Shown: positions 20,896 to 35,795, counted from the stretch's first letter. The stretch: DNA of 64,000 nucleotides from Deinococcus marmoris DSM 12784 (GCF_000701405.1 NZ_JNIV01000007.1:25491-89490); one strand, 5' to 3'. Notes: generated by a model from the sequence alone, not told the origin. Made by a program: numbers and translations.

Positions 20896-20902
20896 CGCTC
20901 CT

Positions 20903-20950
20903 GCCATGAGATTCGCCGCCAGCAGCCCTACTGACGGCGAATCTCATGGC
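20903..20950 (+). terminator. Hairpin terminator after TPR gene
   Basis: Perfect 16-bp stem GCCATGAGATTCGCCG / CGGCGAATCTCATGGC followed by TTTCTGG. The T-run is short, but the stem is long. Confidence 0.65.
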
Positions 20951-21036
20951 TTTCTGGTGGATGGTGGAAAACACAGCCCTGGCTCATCATCGTGAGTGGC
21001 TACCTGTTGGACAGGTCTGAAAGTTGACGGGTGGGC

Positions 21037-21066
21037 CACAAAAAACCGCCCCCAACTGGAGGCGGC
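21037..21066 (-). terminator. Terminator of V-type ATPase operon
   Basis: On the minus strand, CCGCCTCC-AGTT-GGGGGCGG (one G-U pair) is followed by six or more T, just after the subunit D stop. Confidence 0.8.
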
Positions 21067-21084
21067 TTTCTCTAAACTCAGGAC

Positions 21085-21759
21085 TCAGTCTGCTGCCGAA
21101 CCGTGGTTCTTGGCCTGCAAAAGCTCCTTGTCCTTCTTGGCGTCGGCTTCCAGCTTGGCCTTGATCTTCTTCAGGGTAAAGCTGGCCTCGCGTTCGCGCT
21201 GGTCCAGCACGCTGCGGATAAACCGAATGTCGTCCTGAATGCCGGGAATCAACACCTGCTCCAGCGCGTTCACGCGGCGCGAGGTCTTCTTGATCTCCTC
21301 GCCAATGCGGCGCAATTTGGTCTCGGTGGCGGCCACCTTGACGATGCCGTCCATCACGCCGCCGAAATCGGTAGCGGCCTGGATGGTGCGTGCGCCCACG
21401 TTGATCGGGCTGAACGTCGTGGTCTTGTCGCGCTCGGGAATCTCGATGCGCGGCACTTTCACGCCGTACAGGTTGTCGATCTGCATGTCGATGGAATAGT
21501 CGCCGCTGCCCGCCAGGCTCAGGCTCTCGACGGCCTCCGGCGTGTCCCACGCTTTCGCACCGAACAGGCTGGTGTACGCGCCGGTGCTGACGCCCGAAAG
21601 TTCCTCGCGGGCGGCCAGCGCGTCCTTGACCAGCGCAAAGAACTCGCCGATCAGGGCGTCGCGCTTGCGCTTGAGCAAATCCGCGCCGCTCTGCGCGGTC
21701 TTGAGGCTGGCCTTGCTCGCCAGCATGGCGCTGCGGGTGGGGCTGATCTGTCCTGCCAT
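21085..21759 (-). CDS. atpD: V-type ATP synthase subunit D (central rotor)
   Basis: 224 residues of the V/A-ATPase D family. It starts ISPTRSAMLASKASLKTAQSGADLLKRKRDAL and has the long C-terminal coiled coil (IKKTSRRVNALEQVLIPGIQ). It forms the rotating shaft inside A3B3. The ATG is preceded by AAGGAGGTGA, a perfect 16S match, 6 bases away. It is the last gene of the operon, 78 bases after subunit B. Confidence 0.95.
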   Translation of the reverse strand: MAGQISPTRSAMLASKASLKTAQSGADLLKRKRDALIGEFFALVKDALAAREELSGVSTGAYTSLFGAKAWDTPEAVESLSLAGSGDYSIDMQIDNLYGVKVPRIEIPERDKTTTFSPINVGARTIQAATDFGGVMDGIVKVAATETKLRRIGEEIKKTSRRVNALEQVLIPGIQDDIRFIRSVLDQREREASFTLKKIKAKLEADAKKDKELLQAKNHGSAAD

Positions 21760-21837
21760 TTGTGTTCACCTCCTTTGTCGGTGAATACCTGAAGGTCCAA
21801 CTGCCGTGGAGACTGGCAATTAGACTTTCAGACTTGT

Positions 21838-25001
<3,164 letters not shown>

Positions 25002-25115
25002 TGGGTCTCCTTGGGAGAGGTCGAAAAGGCTGAGGTCAAACAGCCTAGAGGCGGGACAGGACAGCATTTGTGCTTTTTGCCGTCTGGCCGGTAGACGGTT
25101 TGACCTTCAGCCCGT

Positions 25116-25490
25116 TTACAGCTTGATATCGAAGCCGATGGTTTCGCGCACCAGTTTGCCCATGTACGCCTTGGCGTCCACGGTATCCGGTGAGAAAGCG
25201 TCCTTGAGGCTGGGAATGGGGAGCAAAATAGGGAGGTCACGGCCCCGCATGACGCGGGTGGTGGAGGCCAGTGGATCAGCGATCAATCCAGTGTCCACCG
25301 CCACCAGACCGTAGTTGCCCTCGGTGATCAGCTTTTCCAGTTCCGCCTGCGCGGTCTCTGGCGTGGCTTCCATCACGAAGACTCCGGCCAGACGGTAACC
25401 GGTGGCGGTCTCGGCGTCGCTCAGAACGGCCACGCGGCGGGTGTTGCCTGCGGCTGAACTGCCTTTCTTGGGCGTGGAGGGAGCGGTCAT
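25116..25490 (-). CDS. atpF: V-type ATP synthase subunit F
   Basis: 124 residues. The V-type F fold is seen as RRVAVLSDAETATGYRLAGV, YGLVAVDTGLIA and ILLPIPSLKDAF. It binds the D shaft and modulates direction and ATPase activity. An unusual Ser/Lys-rich N-terminal ~17 residues precede the domain. It overlaps subunit C by 4 bases. Confidence 0.93.
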   Translation of the reverse strand: MTAPSTPKKGSSAAGNTRRVAVLSDAETATGYRLAGVFVMEATPETAQAELEKLITEGNYGLVAVDTGLIADPLASTTRVMRGRDLPILLPIPSLKDAFSPDTVDAKAYMGKLVRETIGFDIKL

Positions 25491-26464
25491 GCCTGAACCT
25501 CCTTGCGAATCTGCTCGGTGCTGAGGTCATAGAACTTGCCGCGTGCGATCAGTCGCAGTTTGGCGATTTCAATTTCCTTGCGCCGCAGGAAGTCCACGAT
25601 GATGCCCACGCCCTCTGGATCGCCGGCGGAGCTGTTGCGGGCGGCGCGGTCCAGCGTGCCCCGCGCGGCCACTTCCGCCTCTTCCAGAGAGGGGGCTTCG
25701 AGGATGGCGGCAATGTCGCTGTTGCCGCCCGCGTCCCCGCCCGCCAGTCGGCTGTACCCGGCGGCGTCCAGACTGCCCCCGGCCACGAACAGGCTGGGAT
25801 CGAGGGTCTGGCCCTTCTGGGTCCGTGCGATCAGGGCGTTGGTCACGTCGATCTCGCGGGTCAGGTAGCGGCGCAGACTGGTGTTGCGGGAGACGCCCAG
25901 GGCGTAGCGGTAATAGCCCTGATCCAGCGCCACTTCCAGGTCCAGCAGGCGGTTGCTGCTGCTGTAGGCGGCGGCCCCGTCGCGCATGGCTTTTGCCAGC
26001 GGGTGTCCGCTGACGGCAATGGCGGCGGCGGCGCTGGGCAGATCGGTGCTGGCGGCGGCGGCCTGGAGGGCAGCAGGCTTAAGGGTGCCGCCCTCGATCA
26101 GTCCGCCCTGGATCGCCTCGACGCCCCGGTTCCCGGCAATGCCGCGCGCCACGGTCTTGAGGTTGACCAGATCCCACTTCATCAGCAGGGTCTGGATCTC
26201 GCGTTTGGCGTCGCCGTCCGCGAAGCCCAGCACCCGCTGGGAGGTGTCGTAGAAGTTGCGGCTCAGGGCCTTGTCCAGCTCGCCCAGACCCGCGCCCTCG
26301 CCGGTGGTTTCACGCAGGTTGGCCGCCAGATCGGTCTCGGTCAGCACCCGCAGGAATTCCGCGTAACTGCCCGACGCGAGCGCCGAGTCCAGGGCGCGCC
26401 CGTCCAGCAGCTTGGTACGCATGATGCGCACGCGCGTATTGATATACGAATAATCGTCGGGCAT
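25487..26464 (-). CDS. atpC: V-type ATP synthase subunit C
   Basis: 325 residues of the V/A-type C (d) family: DDYSYINTRVRIMRTKLLDG at the start, DLVNLKTVARG in the middle, and KEIEIAKLRLIARGKFY at the end. It forms the socket joining the central shaft to the membrane c-ring. It is eight bases after subunit E and overlaps subunit F. Confidence 0.94.
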   Translation of the reverse strand: MPDDYSYINTRVRIMRTKLLDGRALDSALASGSYAEFLRVLTETDLAANLRETTGEGAGLGELDKALSRNFYDTSQRVLGFADGDAKREIQTLLMKWDLVNLKTVARGIAGNRGVEAIQGGLIEGGTLKPAALQAAAASTDLPSAAAAIAVSGHPLAKAMRDGAAAYSSSNRLLDLEVALDQGYYRYALGVSRNTSLRRYLTREIDVTNALIARTQKGQTLDPSLFVAGGSLDAAGYSRLAGGDAGGNSDIAAILEAPSLEEAEVAARGTLDRAARNSSAGDPEGVGIIVDFLRRKEIEIAKLRLIARGKFYDLSTEQIRKEVQA

Positions 26465-26472
26465 CGCGTCTC

Positions 26473-27051
26473 CTACTCGGCCAGCAGCCGGGTGATCTGC
26501 GGGGCCAGTTCTTCACGCACGCGTTCCAGACGGCCCACCAGCGTGTTCTGAATGCTGGTCTTGCCGTCCGGGCCGAGCAGGCGCACGCCGGTCTGCACGG
26601 TGTTGTTCACGCGCACTTCCAGCCCGGCAGCCTCGCCGCCCAGGAAATCCAGGGCGCGGCGTGCGGCGTCCTGCTCACTGGCCTGGGTTTCCACCACGGT
26701 TGCGCCGGGCAGCGCCTGAAGGCCCTCGCTGATCAGCTTGATGATGATCTGCGGGTACTCCGGGGCGCTGACCGAGCTGCGGATGTACTGCTCGGCGGTC
26801 TGAAAGGCCTGGGTCTGGAGGGAATCAGTGGCCGACAGACGCTGGGCATTGCTGTCCAGGTCGGCGGCGCTGCGTGCGCGGACCAGCCCGGCCTGATGGG
26901 CGGACTCCAGCGCGCGGGTGCGGCCCGAGATCATCGACTCGGCACGCTCGGTGGCCCCGGCCAGGATGGTCCTGGCGCGTTCCCCGGCCTCGGCGCGGAT
27001 GCGCTCGATTTCGGTCTGGGCTTCGTTTTCCAGCAGCTTGTCCAGGGCCAT
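26473..27051 (-). CDS. atpE: V-type ATP synthase subunit E (peripheral stalk)
   Basis: 192 residues. A charged alpha-helical N-terminal half (NEAQTEIERIRAEAGERARTIL) and a folded C-terminal half (RALDFLGGEAAGLEVRVNN) are typical of E. It pairs with the small coiled-coil subunit at 29435 to make the peripheral stalks. It starts one base after the subunit K stop. Confidence 0.93.
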   Translation of the reverse strand: MALDKLLENEAQTEIERIRAEAGERARTILAGATERAESMISGRTRALESAHQAGLVRARSAADLDSNAQRLSATDSLQTQAFQTAEQYIRSSVSAPEYPQIIIKLISEGLQALPGATVVETQASEQDAARRALDFLGGEAAGLEVRVNNTVQTGVRLLGPDGKTSIQNTLVGRLERVREELAPQITRLLAE

Positions 27052-27052
27052 A

Positions 27053-27352
<300 letters not shown>

Positions 27353-27371
27353 GGGGAACACTCCTGAAGGG

Positions 27372-29752
<2,381 letters not shown>

Positions 29753-30118
29753 AACTTCACTCCTCCTTTTCCTGCTGTTCCGGCAAGACCCCTGCACTTC
29801 AGCCGCTTCAAAAGCCCCATCCCTTGCAGGATGAGGTATCTGGGGTGAGCTTGGGGAATTGCGGCGGCCCGACCCGTTTGTAATAGTTGCGTCAGACTCG
29901 TCCACCATCGTAACACAGGCTCCACAGCCGCCAATGGGGGCAAGCGTCCCTGAAACGCCCGTATTCACCAGTTCTGGACAGACGATTGACCACACAGACG
30001 ATTGACCACTGCTGAATTTCCCACTGGCCCGCTCCGGGAGTGCCGACATGAAAACAGCCAGCCACCGGGGATGCGGGCGGGGCTGGCCGAACGTGGAGGT
30101 TCGGAGGTTAAATAGGGG

Positions 30119-31447
30119 TCAGTCGCCGCCCACGAACACCGGAGCGCCCAGACCCGTCTCGCTGTCGGCGTAGCCCTGCTCGCTGTGGGCACTGATGTCG
30201 ATGCCGCTGACTTCCTGACTGGCCGAGACGCGCAGCGGCGTGATCACACTGACCAGCTTGAGCAGGATGAACGACCCCACCCCGGCCCAGACCAGCGCGG
30301 CCATGACGCTCATGAGCTGCACCAGAAACTGCTCGCCCACGGGTTTGCCCTGCCCGGTGGTCCAGGCCAGCAGGCCGGTCAGCAGCGCGCCCGCGATTCC
30401 GGCGACGCCGTGGCAGGCGAATACGTCCAGCGAGTCGTCCGCGCCCATCCGGTGCTTGAGCTGCACCGCGCCGTAGCTGGCGGCTGCGCCCACCACGCCC
30501 ACCACGACGGCGGCCCAGGGACTGACGAAGGCGCAGGCGGGGGTGATGGCCACCAGACCGACCACCAGACCGGTGGCGGCCCCCACGGCGGTGGGCTTGC
30601 CACCGCGCGCCGATTCGAAGCCCAGCCAGGTCAGCATGGCGGCGGCGGGGGCGATCAGCGTGGTGATAAAAGCCAGCCCGGCGGTCTGTCCGGCAGACAG
30701 CGCGCTGCCCGCGTTGAAGCCCATCCAGCCGAACCACAGCAGGCCCGCGCCCAGCAGCACCAGCGGCACGTTGTGCGGCACATGGGCGTTGCGCGGGTAG
30801 CCGATACGCGGCCCCAGTACGAAGGCGGCCACCAGGGCGCTGATCCCTGCCGAGATATGAATCACCGTGCCACCCGCGAAGTCCAGCGCGCCGTCCTTGA
30901 ACAGCCAGCCGTCGGCGCTCCAGACCCAGTGGGCCAGCGGCGAATAAATAAGCAGGGTCCACAGCGCCCCGAACAGGACGAAGGCCCCGAAGCGCATGCG
31001 CTCGACCACCGCCCCCGAAATCAGTGCCAGCGCGATGATGGCGAACATGGCCTGGAACGCCGCGAAGACGTAGGTCGGGATGGTCCCCGTGAGTTGATCG
31101 GCTAATCCATTCAGGCCAAAGTTGGCCAGTGAGCCGACAAAGGCATTGCCGCCCTCACCGAAGGCGATGCTGTACCCGGCCAGCATCCACAGCACGCCGA
31201 CCAGACCAATCGAGACCATGCTCATCATCATGGTGTTCAGCACGCTCTGGGCGCGGGTCAGGCCACCGTAGAACAGCGCCAGCCCCGGCGTCATCAGCAG
31301 CACCAGTGCCGCCGAGGCCAGCATCCACGCGGTATCGCCGGAATCCAGCGTCGGCTTGGTGTCCTGCGCCAGTGCCGCGCCGCCCAGCGTCATGCTCAGC
31401 GCCACGATCTGGGGCAGGGCCGTTTTGAAATGGGGGGTGAGTTTCAC
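30119..31447 (-). CDS. amt: Ammonium transporter
   Basis: About 442 residues. A signal-like N-terminus (PQIVALSMTLGGAALAQ) is followed by eleven membrane segments with Amt signatures: DTAWMLASAALVLLMTPGLALFYGG, DFAGGTVIHISAG, and DVFACHGVAGIAGALLTG with the pore His. It moves ammonium/ammonia across the membrane. The best start is GTG 31447 with AGAGGAG upstream. ATG 31480 overlapping the glnK stop and GTG 31456 are alternatives. It is downstream of glnK, the usual pair. Confidence 0.95.
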   Translation of the reverse strand: MKLTPHFKTALPQIVALSMTLGGAALAQDTKPTLDSGDTAWMLASAALVLLMTPGLALFYGGLTRAQSVLNTMMMSMVSIGLVGVLWMLAGYSIAFGEGGNAFVGSLANFGLNGLADQLTGTIPTYVFAAFQAMFAIIALALISGAVVERMRFGAFVLFGALWTLLIYSPLAHWVWSADGWLFKDGALDFAGGTVIHISAGISALVAAFVLGPRIGYPRNAHVPHNVPLVLLGAGLLWFGWMGFNAGSALSAGQTAGLAFITTLIAPAAAMLTWLGFESARGGKPTAVGAATGLVVGLVAITPACAFVSPWAAVVVGVVGAAASYGAVQLKHRMGADDSLDVFACHGVAGIAGALLTGLLAWTTGQGKPVGEQFLVQLMSVMAALVWAGVGSFILLKLVSVITPLRVSASQEVSGIDISAHSEQGYADSETGLGAPVFVGGD

Positions 31448-31476
31448 AGTGTTCACGCTCCTCTGGAGATTGGCCT

Positions 31477-31848
31477 TCATACGGGGGCCAGCTTCTTTTC
31501 GGTCACGGGCGTCAGGGCCGAGTTGCCTTCCTCGCCGGTGCGGATGCGGACCACGCGTTCCAGCGCCTGCACGAAAATCTTGCCGTCGCCCACCTCTCCG
31601 GTGCGTGCGCCCTTGCAGATGGCGTCGATGGCGGCCTGCTCGAAGGGTTCGCTGACCGCCATGCGGATTTCCACCTTGTCGCGGAATTCGATCATCACGC
31701 GCGTTCCCCGGTACTGCTCGATAATTTCCTGCTCGCCGCCGTGCCCACTGACCCGCGAGAGGGTGATGCCGCTGATTCCGGCCTGAAACAACGCTTCCTT
31801 GACCTGCTGGACCCGTTCGGGCCTGATGACTGCCGTGATCATTTTCAT
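31477..31848 (-). CDS. glnK: P-II nitrogen regulatory protein
   Basis: 123 residues. It starts MKMITAVIRPERVQQVKEAL and has the T-loop with EQYRGTRVMIEF (Tyr51-type) and the C-terminal GEVGDGKIFVQALERVVRIRTGE. It binds ATP/ADP and 2-oxoglutarate and blocks the Amt pore when nitrogen is ample. AGGAGG lies 8 bases before the ATG. It is first in the glnK-amt operon, under an inverted-repeat promoter. Confidence 0.96.
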   Translation of the reverse strand: MKMITAVIRPERVQQVKEALFQAGISGITLSRVSGHGGEQEIIEQYRGTRVMIEFRDKVEIRMAVSEPFEQAAIDAICKGARTGEVGDGKIFVQALERVVRIRTGEEGNSALTPVTEKKLAPV

Positions 31849-31901
31849 GGCGTGTCCTCCTGCTTGTGCAATTTGCAGCGTTCGCATCCCTGCATACCCA
31901 G

Positions 31902-31947
31902 AGCTTAGGGGCGAGAATGATAAATGTCAAAAGATTTATTGACATTT
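31902..31947 (-). promoter_or_regulatory. glnK-amt promoter with inverted repeat over -35
   Basis: On the minus strand, TTGACA (31925-31930) and TAAGCT (31902-31907) are 17 bases apart. The -35 lies inside a perfect inverted repeat AAATGTCAA-N8-TTGACATTT (31922-31947). A dimeric nitrogen regulator is the likely ligand. Confidence 0.6.
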
Positions 31948-32427
31948 GGCTAGATTTGGCTGCACGTATTGCAAGACTGGTGGCAGATTTTGTTAGTCGT
32001 CTAATCGAATGTGGCGAGACGGCACGTAATTCTCTGATGGATGATCTGCTCCTGTTTTCTGTCGGACGGATGGGAATGTCGCGGGAACTTCTGTCCATTC
32101 CTCACCCTGACGCTGTGTGCTGAAGCTGCTGGAAGACCGCCAGCCGTCGGCTACCCTGCCCGCCACACTGCTGGAATGCACGTTGGGCGGCAGCCGCCGA
32201 GCGCTGCCCGTCATCACGACAGTCACTCTTACCTCAGCCTGACCCGCAGGCGGTGAGCCTGAATTCCTCGGGCCTGGGGGGAGTTGTATTCAGGGAAGCA
32301 GCACAGGCATATGGACCACGATTCGTTCTCTCCGGCCCTCTGAATACGAAGCTCAGGACTGGGAAAAAGGTTGAGGAGAGGCCCGCTGACCTCTCTCCGT
32401 AGATTTGCCTGTTTTAATTGAACCCGG
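31948..32427. other. Long intergenic region, possible decayed gene end
   Basis: 480 bases between the glnK promoter and the DUF4126 gene. 32118-32242 reads LKLLEDRQPSATLPATLLEC and beyond to a TGA, coding-like but with no start or domain; it may be a relic. GTATTCAG/CTGAATAC (32286-32293, 32340-32347) form inverted ends of a ~60-base segment. GAGAGG/CCTCTC near 32376-32398 with a nearby T-run on the minus strand could end the DUF4126 transcript. Confidence 0.3.
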
Positions 32428-32988
32428 CTATAGCGCCCGGCGTCGGCCCCGTAGCCGCGTCCATAACCTGTATCCGACAAAGATCACGGCGGCCAGCAGG
32501 ACCACAGCCAGAATAGGAATAAACACGGCCAGCAAGGAGAGCAGCAGGCTGGTGCCGTCCTCCAGGGTGCTGACCACCGGGTTGCCCAGACCGCCCGTGG
32601 TGGCGGTGGCCACCGGGCGAACCACCGTTCGGGTGGCATGCACCCCGCCCGCCACGATCACGCCCAGCGCCAGGCTCAGGGCCGGGGGCACGTCGGCCAC
32701 GCCTGCCTGCGCGGCGAACAGGACCGCGCCAGCCGCCGTATTGACCAGCCCGCCCACCAGATGCAGCACGGTGTCCACGCCGGGGATCTTGTCTCCCACG
32801 AAATCCAGCAGGCCGATCACGCCCACGGCCAGCAGCACCCAGGGATTGCCCAGCAGGTTGAACGGCTCGTTCAGGGTCATCACGCCCATGCGCGACAGCA
32901 GGCCCACCACCAGCAGCGGCACGTAGGCGTTCAGGCCCGCCGCACCCGACAGACCCAGCGAGGACAGCAGGCCGGAGAGGAGTTCCAT
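32428..32988 (-). CDS. DUF4126 membrane protein
   Basis: 186 residues with about five hydrophobic segments. Features include GLSGAAGLNAYVPLLVVGLLSR, LDFVGDKIPGVDTVLH, AHATRT-like GGVHATRTVVRPVATATTGG and an RGRRRAL tail. It matches the DUF4126 family of small inner-membrane proteins, function unknown. Glycine/asparagine-rich membrane helices suggest a channel or transporter, but this is only a guess. Monocistronic. Confidence 0.78.
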   Translation of the reverse strand: MELLSGLLSSLGLSGAAGLNAYVPLLVVGLLSRMGVMTLNEPFNLLGNPWVLLAVGVIGLLDFVGDKIPGVDTVLHLVGGLVNTAAGAVLFAAQAGVADVPPALSLALGVIVAGGVHATRTVVRPVATATTGGLGNPVVSTLEDGTSLLLSLLAVFIPILAVVLLAAVIFVGYRLWTRLRGRRRAL

Positions 32989-33239
32989 GCCGCATTGTGA
33001 CCCGCAATGGCCGGAGGGGATACTGGAAAAGCTTTAGCATCCTGGTTAGTGCTGTTCGGAATGGGGCCTGAAGCGTGCGCCCAAACTTGCATTTACTCCC
33101 GTCAGGATGCCTGCGCCAGGGCAAGACGTTTGCGGGACGCACCAGACACGGCAGTTCACTTGCCATTTCAACTTTGCCGACTCGCACTCCCTTTCGGATG
33201 ACCCGTCCCTCACCCGGATCGGATAGCCTGTTGCCTTAG

Positions 33240-33839
33240 ATGGAATCCCTGATCGAAGCAATCCTCTCCGCCTCTTACCTGGGGATTTTCCTGATTGTCT
33301 TTGCGGAAACCGGGCTGCTGGTGGGGTTTTTCCTGCCCGGCGACAGCCTGCTCATCGCGGCTGGCCTGCTGGCGGCGGGGGGCAAATTGAATCTGGGCGG
33401 CATCATGGCGGCGGTGGTGGTGGGCGCGATTCTGGGCAACACCGCTGGTTATTTCATCGGCCAGCGTTTCGGTCCCGCCGTGTTCAGCAATCAGAACTCG
33501 CGGTTTTTTAAGCCCGAGTACGTCGTGGAGGCCCAGAAATTCTTCGTCAAATATGGGGCGCTGGCCGTGATCCTGGCCCGCTTCGTGCCCATCGTGCGGA
33601 CGCTGGTGCCGACGCTGGCGGGCGTGAGCCGCATGCCTTTTATGCTGTACACCCTCTACAACATCATCGGCGCGCTGCTGTGGGGCGTGGGCCTGACCGC
33701 CCTGTCTTACTACCTGGGCCAGTTGATCCCCGATCTGGACAAGTACATTCTGCTGATCGTGGCCGTGGTGCTGGTGGTCAGCGTCATTCCTATCGTGCTG
33801 AAGTTCATGCAGGCACGCAAGGGTGCGGTCAAGCAGTAA
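33240..33839 (+). CDS. DedA-family membrane protein
   Basis: 199 residues of the DedA/SNARE-associated family: GFFLPGDSLLIAAG near the N-terminus, FFVKYGALAVILARFVPIVRTLVPTLAG (essential arginine region), then two helices and a basic tail. DedA proteins flip undecaprenyl phosphate or phosphatidylethanolamine and are needed for envelope homeostasis. TAGCCT lies 10 bases before the ATG, so the leader is at most a few bases. Confidence 0.92.
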   Translation: MESLIEAILSASYLGIFLIVFAETGLLVGFFLPGDSLLIAAGLLAAGGKLNLGGIMAAVVVGAILGNTAGYFIGQRFGPAVFSNQNSRFFKPEYVVEAQKFFVKYGALAVILARFVPIVRTLVPTLAGVSRMPFMLYTLYNIIGALLWGVGLTALSYYLGQLIPDLDKYILLIVAVVLVVSVIPIVLKFMQARKGAVKQ

Positions 33840-33859
33840 AAGTAAGAGCAAGATTCTGG

Positions 33860-33879
33860 GAGGCCCGGCCTCTTTTTTT
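33860..33879 (+). terminator. Terminator after dedA-like gene
   Basis: Stem GAGGC-CCG-GCCTC followed by seven T, 20 bases after the stop. Confidence 0.75.
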
Positions 33880-33978
33880 CTTGTCTGAGGCGTGAGTTTC
33901 GGGTAACGGAAAAATCACCTTGCCTCACCCCCACCCAATCTCCAGCCTTTCACTACGGTCTTGCCTTCCCCGCCCCAC

Positions 33979-33984
33979 TAGCCT
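33979..33984 (+). promoter_or_regulatory. -10 hexamer TAGCCT of endonuclease III gene
   Basis: TAGCCT is 6 bases before the ATG at 33991, the leaderless spacing. Confidence 0.45.
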
Positions 33985-33990
33985 CTGCCC

Positions 33991-34752
33991 ATGCCTGCCC
34001 GCAAGCCCTCGTCTGCCAAACCCCCGCCCAAGAAAAAGCCGCCCAAAAAGCTGACACTCAGCGAACAGCAACCGCCCCCCGAATACCTGCCCGAAATCGC
34101 ACGCCGCCTCTCCGAGGAATACCTGCCCGATCCGCCCCAGCCCAGGCGCTCTGCCGAGCCTCTGGACGGGCTGATCCAGACCATCCTCTCGCAGCAGAAC
34201 ACGGCCCCCATCACCCGGCGGCAATTTCAGGGCCTCAAGACCGCCTACCCGCACTGGGAGGGGGCGCTGGCCGATGGTCCAGACGGCATTGAAGCGGTGC
34301 TGAAAGCGGCGGGCGGCGGCCTCTCGCGGGTCAAGGCCGGGTACATCTACTCGCTGCTGGCGGAACTGGACGAGACGCGGCCCAGCCTTTCGCTCAGGGA
34401 AACGCGTGATCTGGACGATACGGCGGCCCGTGAACTGCTGGAAAGCCTGCCCGGCGTGGGCATGAAAACGGCCAGTTGCGTGCTGCTGTTTGATCTGGCG
34501 CGGCCCGCCATGCCGGTAGACACGCACATTCACCGCATCGCGCGGCGGCTGGAGCTGGTGCCGGAAGCCTGGAACGCGGTCAAGGTGGAACGCTGGTTTG
34601 ATGAGGTGCTGCCGCGCGAGTGGGCGGCCCGCTACACCTTCCACGTCTCGGCCATTCGCCACGGACGCCAGACCTGCCGCGCCCGCAACCCGGCGTGCGG
34701 CGTGTGCGTGCTGCGTGACCTGTGCCCGTCGGCGGCTATCCTGGGCCGATGA
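33991..34752 (+). CDS. Endonuclease III-like DNA glycosylase
   Basis: 253 residues. A Lys/Pro-rich N-terminal tail (1-30), then an HhH-GPD domain with LPGVGMKTA (153-161, catalytic Lys 159) and catalytic Asp 177 (VDTHIHRIARRL). A 4Fe-4S loop C229-x6-C236-x2-C239-x5-C245 ends the protein. It removes oxidised pyrimidines and nicks the abasic site in base excision repair. Deinococcus has several Nth paralogues; this is one with a long basic tail. It overlaps cysQ by 4 bases. Confidence 0.92.
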   Translation: MPARKPSSAKPPPKKKPPKKLTLSEQQPPPEYLPEIARRLSEEYLPDPPQPRRSAEPLDGLIQTILSQQNTAPITRRQFQGLKTAYPHWEGALADGPDGIEAVLKAAGGGLSRVKAGYIYSLLAELDETRPSLSLRETRDLDDTAARELLESLPGVGMKTASCVLLFDLARPAMPVDTHIHRIARRLELVPEAWNAVKVERWFDEVLPREWAARYTFHVSAIRHGRQTCRARNPACGVCVLRDLCPSAAILGR

Positions 34753-35795
34753 CTGTTCCCGAATTGACCCATGAATTAGAGGTGGCTTCCAGACTGGCAC
34801 GCGAGGCCGGAGCGCTGCTGCTGCACCACCGCGCCGTGGGCTTCAGCGTGGAACACAAGACCAGTCTGGAAGACCCCGTGACGGCGGCAGACCGCGAGGC
34901 ATCCGCGCTGATCGTGTCCGGTTTGAGTGAGGCATTCCCCAAAGACGGCCTGCTGAGCGAGGAAGAAACCGACAGCGCCGCCCGCCTGTCGTGTGAGCGG
35001 GTCTGGATCATTGACCCGATTGACGGCACCAGCGAATTTATCAAGGGCACGGCGGATTACTGCGTCAGCATTGGCCTTGCGATTGGCAATGACGCCGTGC
35101 TGGGCGTGGTCTATGCGCCGTCTACAGATGAACTGTTCGCGGGCATCGTGGGTCAGGGTGTCTGGAAGGACGGGCAGCAGGTTCAGCGTGCGCCGCGTTC
35201 CGACAACTGGCGCATCGCCGTCTCGGACACCGAATTTGGGCGCGAATTGAACCGCCACGATCTGCCAGGGATGCTCCCCAGCGGCAGCATCGCGCTGAAG
35301 CTGGCCCGCCTGAGTGCGGATGAGGCCGACGTTACTTTCACCATGTCGCCGCGCAGCGAGTGGGACATCGCTGCCGGGGACGCGCTGTTGCAGGCGGCAG
35401 GCGGAAAGCTGCGCCGCCGTGATGGGGGAGAGGTCCGGTACAACCAACCGCAGCCGCATCTGGAGCAGGGATTGATCGCTGGCCTGCCGGACGCGGTGAA
35501 CTGGCTGGGGGGCGAACTCTCGCGCCACCGTCTGCCCACCGCGCATCTGGGCATGAAAGCGTCGGCTCCCGCCTGGAAGTACCTGAAAAAAAGCGATCAG
35601 GAGGTGCTGAGCGGTCATTCCGGTGTCAACATCCGGCACGCGGGCAACGAAGTTCTGGCGTTGCTGGTGGTCGACCCTGAAACGCGCAGTGTGGAACGCG
35701 CTGAGGGCGACGCCTTTCACCTGGAACGCCTGACGCGGGATGTGGTGCGGGCGATGGGGCCACTGTCCACTGTGGACGCTAAACTCAGCCCATGA
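34749..35795 (+). CDS. CysQ-like 3'(2'),5'-bisphosphate nucleotidase with C-terminal extension
   Basis: 348 residues. The inositol-monophosphatase fold spans ~1-258: VTAADREAS, SEEETD (70-75) and D89-PID92-GTSEF give the metal site, with WDIAAGDALLQAAGG near 205-220. It would remove 3'-phosphate from PAP, or act on inositol phosphates. Residues ~262-348 (after HRLPTAHLG) form an extra unrecognised domain not needed by CysQ. It is in an overlapping trio with nth and the GNAT gene. Confidence 0.85.
   Translation: MTVPELTHELEVASRLAREAGALLLHHRAVGFSVEHKTSLEDPVTAADREASALIVSGLSEAFPKDGLLSEEETDSAARLSCERVWIIDPIDGTSEFIKGTADYCVSIGLAIGNDAVLGVVYAPSTDELFAGIVGQGVWKDGQQVQRAPRSDNWRIAVSDTEFGRELNRHDLPGMLPSGSIALKLARLSADEADVTFTMSPRSEWDIAAGDALLQAAGGKLRRRDGGEVRYNQPQPHLEQGLIAGLPDAVNWLGGELSRHRLPTAHLGMKASAPAWKYLKKSDQEVLSGHSGVNIRHAGNEVLALLVVDPETRSVERAEGDAFHLERLTRDVVRAMGPLSTVDAKLSP

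Noticed and set aside
30108..30962. 284-residue frame within amt
   Set aside because: An Arg/Gly-rich out-of-frame shadow of the transporter gene.
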